Shown: piece after piece, positions 6,928 to 11,454 of the stretch | Layout of the letters: every line of letters begins with the position of its first letter | Numbering within the stretch: position 1 is the first letter of the stretch | NCBI GenBank assembly: GCA_025656895.1 | Contig: JAHXHF010000295.1 | Location: 1-11,454 of the forward strand | Length of the DNA: 11,454 nt | Origin: a gamma proteobacterium symbiont of Bathyaustriella thionipta | Lineage (GTDB): Bacteria > Pseudomonadota > Gammaproteobacteria > Chromatiales > Chromatiaceae | Direction of reading: 5' to 3' | Made by a program: the position numbers and the translations under genes | Notes under the pieces: generated by a model | What the model was told of the DNA's origin: nothing | Database searches by the model: none | The model's input: the letters and a program-made list of their open reading frames with translations, nothing else

Positions 6928-7797
6928 TCAGATTTGTGCAAGCGTGACACGCGCTTGCTGATTCAGATCACGTAAGTTGTTGATTGCACGGTAACCGTGC
7001 TGTTTGAACAACTGTTTGAGCGCATCGGCCTGCTGATAGCCGTGTTCCAGCAACAAGCAGCCGTTTGGACGCAGCCAGGTGGCGGCCTGCTCAATAATAA
7101 TACGAATGTCCTGCAGACCATCCTTGCCGGAAACCAGCGCCTGCTGCGGTTCAAAGCGCAAATCGCCCTGTTGCAGATGCAGGTCGTGTCGGGCGATATA
7201 AGGTGGATTGCTGACAATCATATCAAAGCGGGCTGTTTCTGCGGGCAGGGCCGTGAACCAGTTACCCTGAAAAAAGTGGACGGGGGGCAGTTTCAGCGCC
7301 TGGCGGTTTTGTTCGGCAATCTGTAGCGCCGGCTGACTGATATCGGTTGCGCTGATGTGCGCCTGTGGCAGGGCGTGAGCCAGCGCCAGGGCAACTGCGC
7401 CACTGCCGGTGCCTAAATCCAGAATACGTGCCTGAGGGCGGTTTTCAAGCAAATCTATGGCTGTATCCACCAGTAACTCGGTATCCGCGCGCGGAATTAA
7501 AACATCGGCATTGATTTGTAGCTGGATCGCATGGAAATCACGCTGGCCGGTCAGGTAGGCAATGGGCTGGCCGGCTCTGCGTTGTTCGACAAGCTGTAGA
7601 AAATGCCCGGACTGGCGGGTTGCCGGTTTTTTTTCGGGAAAAGCAAACAAATGGCTGCGGTTTACTTTAAGCACATGCGCCAGCAGCAATTCACTTTCAA
7701 AACGGGGCTGGATATCGGGCCGGTCGCTCAGTACGCGCGTGGCCTGAGCCAGCAGTTGAGCAATACTGGGAGTCTGTAGATCTGACTCAGTCGGCAT
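6928..7797 (-). CDS. prmC: Release factor glutamine methyltransferase PrmC
   Basis: PrmC (HemK) methylates the glutamine of the GGQ motif in release factors RF1 and RF2 using S-adenosylmethionine. The 289-aa protein has the N-terminal helical RF-binding domain (residues 10-90, with the ending GQPIAYLTGQRDF), the hinge VLIPRADTELLV, the SAM motif LDLGTGSG at 126-133 and the catalytic NPPY at 197-200. ATG 7795-7797 lies inside the end of prfA, an 11-nt overlap, which fits the common prfA-prmC coupling in which the enzyme is made with its substrate. Length and motifs are normal (E. coli 277 aa). Confidence 0.97.
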   Translation of the reverse strand: MPTESDLQTPSIAQLLAQATRVLSDRPDIQPRFESELLLAHVLKVNRSHLFAFPEKKPATRQSGHFLQLVEQRRAGQPIAYLTGQRDFHAIQLQINADVLIPRADTELLVDTAIDLLENRPQARILDLGTGSGAVALALAHALPQAHISATDISQPALQIAEQNRQALKLPPVHFFQGNWFTALPAETARFDMIVSNPPYIARHDLHLQQGDLRFEPQQALVSGKDGLQDIRIIIEQAATWLRPNGCLLLEHGYQQADALKQLFKQHGYRAINNLRDLNQQARVTLAQI

Positions 7798-8869
7798 CAG
7801 CCAATGCGGCCAGTGCTTCTGCCTGTGATTCCTGAATAAGCGGGGTAATTAGCTGTTGCAGATGACCGGCCATAATTTCATCCAGCTTGTATAAAGTCAG
7901 GTTGATGCGATGATCCGTAACACGGTTTTGCGGAAAATTGTAAGTGCGAATACGTTCCGAACGATCCCCGCTGCCTACCTGGGATTTGCGTGAGTTTGCC
8001 TGTTCACGCTGCTGTTCATCCTGCAGGCTTTGCAGTATGCGGGCTTGCAGCAGGGACATGGCGCGCGCCTTGTTTTTGTGTTGAGAGCGCTCATCCTGAC
8101 ATTCCACCACGGTGCCTGTGGGCAGGTGGGTAATGCGTACAGCAGAATCGGTTTTATTAACGTGCTGACCGCCCGCGCCGGAAGCCCGGTAGGTATCGAT
8201 ACGTAAATCAGCCGGGTTGATGTCCACTTCATCCACCGAATCCACTTCCGGCATAACCGCTACGGTACAGGCGGAAGTGTGTACGCGCCCCTGTGATTCG
8301 GTTTCCGGTACTCGCTGTACACGATGCACACCGGATTCAAATTTAAGCCGGGAAAAAACATTTTGTCCGCTGATGCGGTAAATCACTTCTTTGAAGCCGC
8401 CGTGTTCACCGGCACTTTCACTAATAGATTCGGTTTGCCAGTGGTTCAGTTCGGCCATGCGTATATACATGCGCAACAAATCTCCACTGAAAATAGCGGC
8501 TTCCGCGCCTCCCGTACCGGCACGGATTTCAAGAAAGATATTGCGCTGGTCATTGGGGTCGGCAGGCAGTAACAGGCGCAGCAATTGTGGTTCCAGCTCG
8601 GCCATGTCCGCTTTGCTTTGCTGTAGTTCTTCTTCTGCCAGTTCACGCATTTCCGGGTCTTGCAGCATTTCCCGGGCACTGGCCGCACTGTTTTCGGCAT
8701 CTCTATAGGTCTGATAAGGCGTGATCAGGTTTTGCAGTTGGGCGTATTCCTGTCCCAGCTCGCGGAATTGCCGGGCATCCGATTGTACCGAGGCATCCGA
8801 CATTAAAGCGGTAATTTCTTCGAAGCGCTCGGCCAGCCGATCCAGCTTGAAACGAATGGACTGTTTCAT
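7787..8869 (-). CDS. prfA: Peptide chain release factor 1
   Basis: RF1 ends translation at UAA and UAG codons. The protein is 360 aa, the E. coli length. The codon-recognition tripeptide of the PxT type is present as PET at residues 188-190 (VQRVPETESQGR), which separates RF1 from RF2 (SPF). The catalytic GGQ is at 233-235 in SGAGGQHVNKTDSA; this glutamine is the target of the adjacent PrmC. The N-terminal domain (1-100) is helical and charged. The ATG shares the sequence ATGA with the hemA stop (8866-8869), so translation is probably coupled to hemA. Confidence 0.98.
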   Translation of the reverse strand: MKQSIRFKLDRLAERFEEITALMSDASVQSDARQFRELGQEYAQLQNLITPYQTYRDAENSAASAREMLQDPEMRELAEEELQQSKADMAELEPQLLRLLLPADPNDQRNIFLEIRAGTGGAEAAIFSGDLLRMYIRMAELNHWQTESISESAGEHGGFKEVIYRISGQNVFSRLKFESGVHRVQRVPETESQGRVHTSACTVAVMPEVDSVDEVDINPADLRIDTYRASGAGGQHVNKTDSAVRITHLPTGTVVECQDERSQHKNKARAMSLLQARILQSLQDEQQREQANSRKSQVGSGDRSERIRTYNFPQNRVTDHRINLTLYKLDEIMAGHLQQLITPLIQESQAEALAALADAD

Positions 8870-10134
8870 TGGGAGCTGTTTTTTTTGTTGTGCAGCAAGG
8901 CATTGGCGGCTTGCAATAATTCGGTTTCACCATTGGCACCGGCTTTGCGGATTTGTTCGCTGGGTGTGTGTAACAGTTTGTTGGTGAGCGTATGTGCCAG
9001 AAAACGCAGGGCTTCTTCGGCTGATTTACCGTTATTCAGCAGGCGCAGTGCTCTTTGCAGGACTTCATCACGGGTGCTGGTGGCCTGACCGCGATAATCC
9101 TGGATGAGAGTGATGGCATCCAGTGAACGCACCCAGGCCGCAAAGCTGTCGGTTTCCCGCGAAATAATTTCTTCGGCCTGTTCGGCGGCTTCCCGGCGTG
9201 AAGCCAGGTTTTCCTGAATAACCTCTTTCAGGTCATCCACGGTGTACAGATAAATATCATTCAGATCGGCCACTTCCGGTTCAATATCGCGGGGTACCGC
9301 AATATCAATCATCAGCATGGGTTGATGACGACGGGCTTTTAAAGCGCGCTCAACCGCACCTTTGCCCAATACGGGGATAGGGCTGGCAGTAGAAGATATA
9401 ACCATATCAGCCTCAGCCAGATGGCTGGACATATCGGTCAGGGTGATGGCGCTGCCGTTAAAATGGTTGGCCAGTTGTTGTGCGCGTTCCAGTGTGCGGT
9501 TGGCCACAATGATACGACCAATGCCCTGTTGCTGCAGATGCCTGGCCGCCAGTTCTATGGTTTCACCCGCGCCTACCAGTAATACGGTCTGGCGGCTAAG
9601 ATCACTGAAGATGCGGCGGGCCATATCAACTGCGGCAAAAGCCACGGATACCGGGCTGTTGCCGATACTGGTATCCGTGCGTACCTGTTTGGCAACAGCA
9701 AAAGTATGTTGAAAAAGACGCCGCAGCAGCTTCCCGGTGGTGGTCGCGGCAGTTGCGGTCTGATACGCCATTTTAACCTGACCGAGAATCTGTGGCTCAC
9801 CCAGCACCATGGAGTCCAGCCCGCAGGCGACTCGAAACAGATGCTGTACAGCTTCATTATCCCGATGCAAATACAGGTAGGGGGATAATTGTTTTTGTTC
9901 TATGTCGTGAAAGGAGCCCATCCATTTTTCAACATCAGCGGCGCCATCATCATGAGTAACCGCACAGTAGATTTCGGTACGGTTACAGGTAGACAGAATG
10001 GCTGCTTCGGAAATGTAATCACGGGCCTGCAGATTTCTCAGCGCATCGCCAATCACGTCCGGCGCAAAGGCGGTACGTTCACGAAAGTCTACAGGTGCTG
10101 TCTGGTGATTCAGACCAAGCGCAATCAGATTCAT
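8866..10134 (-). CDS. hemA: Glutamyl-tRNA reductase
   Basis: This enzyme reduces glutamyl-tRNA(Glu) to glutamate-1-semialdehyde with NADPH, the first committed step of the C5 tetrapyrrole pathway. It is 422 aa, the usual length. The catalytic cysteine is C50 in ILSTCNRTEIY. SMVLGEPQILGQVK is at 108-121, the NADPH-binding GAGETIE is at 188-194, and a helical dimerisation domain fills the C-terminus. The N-terminus MNLIALGLNHQTAPV is the family norm and fixes ATG 10132-10134, although no strong ribosome binding site precedes it. It is the first gene of the leftward operon and is divergent from the TPR lipoprotein gene. hemA-prfA-prmC is a widespread proteobacterial order. Confidence 0.98.
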   Translation of the reverse strand: MNLIALGLNHQTAPVDFRERTAFAPDVIGDALRNLQARDYISEAAILSTCNRTEIYCAVTHDDGAADVEKWMGSFHDIEQKQLSPYLYLHRDNEAVQHLFRVACGLDSMVLGEPQILGQVKMAYQTATAATTTGKLLRRLFQHTFAVAKQVRTDTSIGNSPVSVAFAAVDMARRIFSDLSRQTVLLVGAGETIELAARHLQQQGIGRIIVANRTLERAQQLANHFNGSAITLTDMSSHLAEADMVISSTASPIPVLGKGAVERALKARRHQPMLMIDIAVPRDIEPEVADLNDIYLYTVDDLKEVIQENLASRREAAEQAEEIISRETDSFAAWVRSLDAITLIQDYRGQATSTRDEVLQRALRLLNNGKSAEEALRFLAHTLTNKLLHTPSEQIRKAGANGETELLQAANALLHNKKNSSQ

Positions 10135-10181
10135 GGAGAGTTAATCAGTCTTTTCAAAGTACGGTTCGTGATTGTAAATTT

Positions 10182-10187
10182 ATTATA
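10182..10187 (-). promoter_or_regulatory. Putative hemA -10 box
   Basis: The - strand reads a perfect TATAAT here, about 48 nt upstream of the hemA start codon. The expected -35 position 16-18 bp further upstream has no good match to TTGACA, so the promoter may need an activator or be weak. The leader to hemA would be about 40 nt. Confidence 0.4.
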
Positions 10188-10307
10188 CAACCCCATCTTA
10201 GCAAATACCTGTCCGGGAGTCTGCTGATCTTGCTGGGTTGAGCAAATTGTCCCTACAAAGCGAGGCTCTGCAGTGGATAGTTTATGGGATTTAAACAAGC
10301 CATGCAT

Positions 10308-10562
10308 CCTGGCCCGGATATTTCACCCGGTCGCTCTGAAATTAAGCTTAGCCATTGTCGTTCATGATGATTCAGCGAATAGTAAGCAAGGTACGAAGTG
10401 TAACCGGGCACCGCTGAACGCGCCCTCGCACCGGTCTCGCCGCCCAGCCGCAGTATTTGCTCAATCATCAATAGCTTGTGCTATTGACTCAATCGCAAAT
10501 CCACGGCTGAACAACGATTCCGGCACGATCATCGCGTTCCCGGGAGAAACATCCGGGCTAGC
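10308..10562. mobile_element. Possible small non-autonomous element with inverted ends
   Basis: The 23 bases at 10308-10330 and the reverse complement of 10540-10562 match at 19 of 23 positions; the shared core is GCCCGGAT followed, one base later, by TTTC. They enclose about 255 nt without a transposase. This arrangement fits a MITE-like element or the remains of an insertion sequence. I saw no clear target-site duplication at the outer edges, and the repeats are imperfect, so a different explanation such as a decayed element or a pair of binding sites remains open. Confidence 0.4.
10411..10543. repeat. Long stepped palindrome / possible structured RNA
   Basis: Nested complementary blocks share one centre near 10477.5: CCG 10411-10413 with CGG 10541-10543; GAACGCG 10416-10422 with CGCGTTC 10533-10539; TCG and CCGG (10426-10428, 10431-10434) with CCGG and CGA (10520-10523, 10526-10528); CAGCCG 10445-10450 with CGGCTG 10504-10509; ATTTGC 10455-10460 with GCAAAT 10495-10500; TCAATAGC 10468-10475 with GCTATTGA 10480-10487, loop TTGT. 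This gives a rod of about 133 nt with short internal loops. It could be a transcribed structured RNA or the hairpin body of a mobile element. It has no T-run, so it is not a simple terminator. Confidence 0.55.
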
Positions 10563-10566
10563 CTGT

Positions 10567-10596
10567 TTGTTCGTGATAGCAGTTGGGGCTTATACT
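10567..10596 (+). promoter_or_regulatory. Candidate promoter of the TPR lipoprotein gene
   Basis: TTGTTC (10567-10572), an 18-bp spacer and TATACT (10591-10596) form a sigma70-like promoter with a good -10 and a weak -35. The start site would fall near 10602, about 25 nt before ATG 10628. It lies just outside the right inverted repeat (10540-10562). Confidence 0.35.
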
Positions 10597-10627
10597 TCCG
10601 CTCTAACCTATGGTTTAATTTTGTAAT

Positions 10628-11454
10628 ATGGCTAAAAGCAATATGCTGAAAGTAACGATAAATTTTAAAGTCCGGCTGATTGCCGGCCTGTTGTTGATCG
10701 CGGTGCTGGCGGGTTGTCAGTCGCAGGCGATTAAATCATCGGCAGACTCACGCACAGCTGTGAAGCAGCCGCTGGCTGAAAAAACACCGCTGAAGTCAGA
10801 TTTATCAGCGGAACTGGTGTACAGCGTGCTGGCAGGTGAAATAGCCGGACAACGGGGTGATTTACCGCTGGCCTATGATGAATACATGCAGGCTGCACGT
10901 TTATCACGCAGCCCGCAGGCCGCCGAGAAAGCCAGTCGTATTGCGGCTTTTCTGGAAAATGACCAGCAAGTACTCGAAGCCGCCCGCTTGTGGCTGGAGT
11001 TGTCTCCCGATGATCTGGCCGCCATGCAAATTATCGGTGCGGTGTTGGTTCATCAGGATCAGCTTGCACAAGCTCTGCCTTACCTGAAAAGCGTGATAAC
11101 AGGCATGAACAAGCAGGGAGCAGATGGTTTTTTACAGATAGCCAACCTGCTCAGTAAAGATGAAAACAAGACGCGCGCACTGAGTGCCATGCAGCAGTTG
11201 GCGGCTGATTATCCGGATCAGGCTAAAGCCCATTATGCAGTAGCTCTATTGGCCGTACATGCTGAAAAAAGTGAATTGGCATTCAGTGAACTGGATCATG
11301 CCTTGCGTTTGAAGCCAGGCTGGAGCAAGCCTGTTGCGCTTAAAAGCTCTATTTATCAACAGAATAAACAACCGGAAAAAGCACTGGCTGTGTTGAAAAC
11401 GGCACTGCAGGACTATCCCGAAAATAAAATTCTGCGTACCAGCTATGCCCGACT
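10628..11454 (+). CDS. TPR-repeat lipoprotein (5' part, runs off the window)
   Basis: The frame is open from ATG 10628 to the window end, 275 codons. The N-terminus is a lipoprotein signal: basic residues, the hydrophobic stretch LIAGLLLIAVLAGC, and a lipobox LAGC with the acylated cysteine at C30. The position after it is Gln, so sorting to the outer membrane is expected. From about residue 59 the protein is all-helical with TPR-like repeats, for example LAYDEYMQAARLS near 80-93 and ALAVLKTALQDYPEN near the end. It probably corresponds to the TPR protein located between hemA and lolB in Pseudomonas, as I recall, and lolB would be expected next. Its function is not established. No clear ribosome binding site precedes ATG 10628; ATG 10643 (residue 6) is an alternative start. 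Confidence 0.88.
   Translation, partial: MAKSNMLKVTINFKVRLIAGLLLIAVLAGCQSQAIKSSADSRTAVKQPLAEKTPLKSDLSAELVYSVLAGEIAGQRGDLPLAYDEYMQAARLSRSPQAAEKASRIAAFLENDQQVLEAARLWLELSPDDLAAMQIIGAVLVHQDQLAQALPYLKSVITGMNKQGADGFLQIANLLSKDENKTRALSAMQQLAADYPDQAKAHYAVALLAVHAEKSELAFSELDHALRLKPGWSKPVALKSSIYQQNKQPEKALAVLKTALQDYPENKILRTSYAR

Larger units (their letters stand above)
10135..10627. other. Long hemA/TPR intergenic region
   Basis: These 493 nt separate two divergent genes and hold no gene I can support. Two open frames exist (10253-10471 on -, 10273-10626 on +) but neither encodes a recognisable protein and both run across strong palindromes. The part next to hemA has its putative promoter. The middle has imperfect inverted repeats and a stepped palindrome. 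The part next to the TPR gene has a candidate promoter. AGCAAAT recurs on + at 10200-10206 and 10241-10247, and inverted at 10455-10461. Confidence 0.6.

Noticed and set aside
10253..10471. Open frame of 72 codons on the - strand in the hemA/TPR spacer
   Set aside because: No recognisable family, no clear ribosome binding site, and its sequence is largely the 5' arm of the stepped palindrome, so the frame is probably a by-product.
10308..10562. tmRNA, RNase P RNA or 6S RNA in the hemA/TPR spacer
   Set aside because: The size and strong folding made this worth testing, but I found none of the conserved sequence blocks of tmRNA or RNase P RNA and could not match the 6S layout.
10273..10626. 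Open frame of 117 codons on the + strand ending just before the TPR gene
   Set aside because: It begins at a non-ATG codon, shows no recognisable domain and crosses the whole palindrome and right inverted repeat; I treat it as chance.

Overview
The window looks like chromosomal DNA of a gammaproteobacterium. The basis is protein similarity judged by eye plus gene order: an isc cluster in the order iscU-iscA-hscB-hscA-fdx-iscX, and a moeB-prmC-prfA-hemA group divergent from a TPR lipoprotein gene, an order I recall from Pseudomonas, where lolB and ispE follow. I cannot assign a genus.

Left part (1-4878, all + strand): the 3' end of iscU, then iscA, hscB, hscA, fdx and iscX. This is the Fe-S assembly operon without its upstream iscR/iscS. 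A DUF1015 gene follows 41 nt after iscX with no visible terminator, so it may be co-transcribed. The 83-nt iscU-iscA gap carries a perfect 8-bp hairpin.

Middle and right part (4913-10134, all - strand): transcription runs leftward from hemA through prfA, prmC, a small Cys-containing protein of unknown function, moeB, an NTF2/SnoaL-like protein and a short two-helix membrane ORF. Several junctions overlap (hemA/prfA 4 nt, prfA/prmC 11 nt, moeB/NTF2 14 nt), which suggests translational coupling. hemA makes the tetrapyrrole precursor, prfA encodes release factor 1 and prmC methylates release factors; moeB belongs to molybdopterin/ThiF-type sulfur activation. The last small ORF has its own well-spaced promoter overlapping an FNR/Anr-like palindrome.

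Right end: about 490 nt without a convincing gene (10135-10627) separate hemA from a + strand TPR lipoprotein gene that runs off the window. This gap holds a pair of imperfect 23-bp inverted repeats (10308-10330 and 10540-10562) and a long stepped palindrome whose paired segments share one centre near 10477.5. It could be a small non-autonomous mobile element or a structured RNA. It is the least explained part of the window.

I did not see a clearly new multi-gene system. The best candidates for new biology are the structured hemA/TPR spacer, the FNR-box-driven small membrane ORF, and the HMA-fold-like Cys protein between prmC and moeB.
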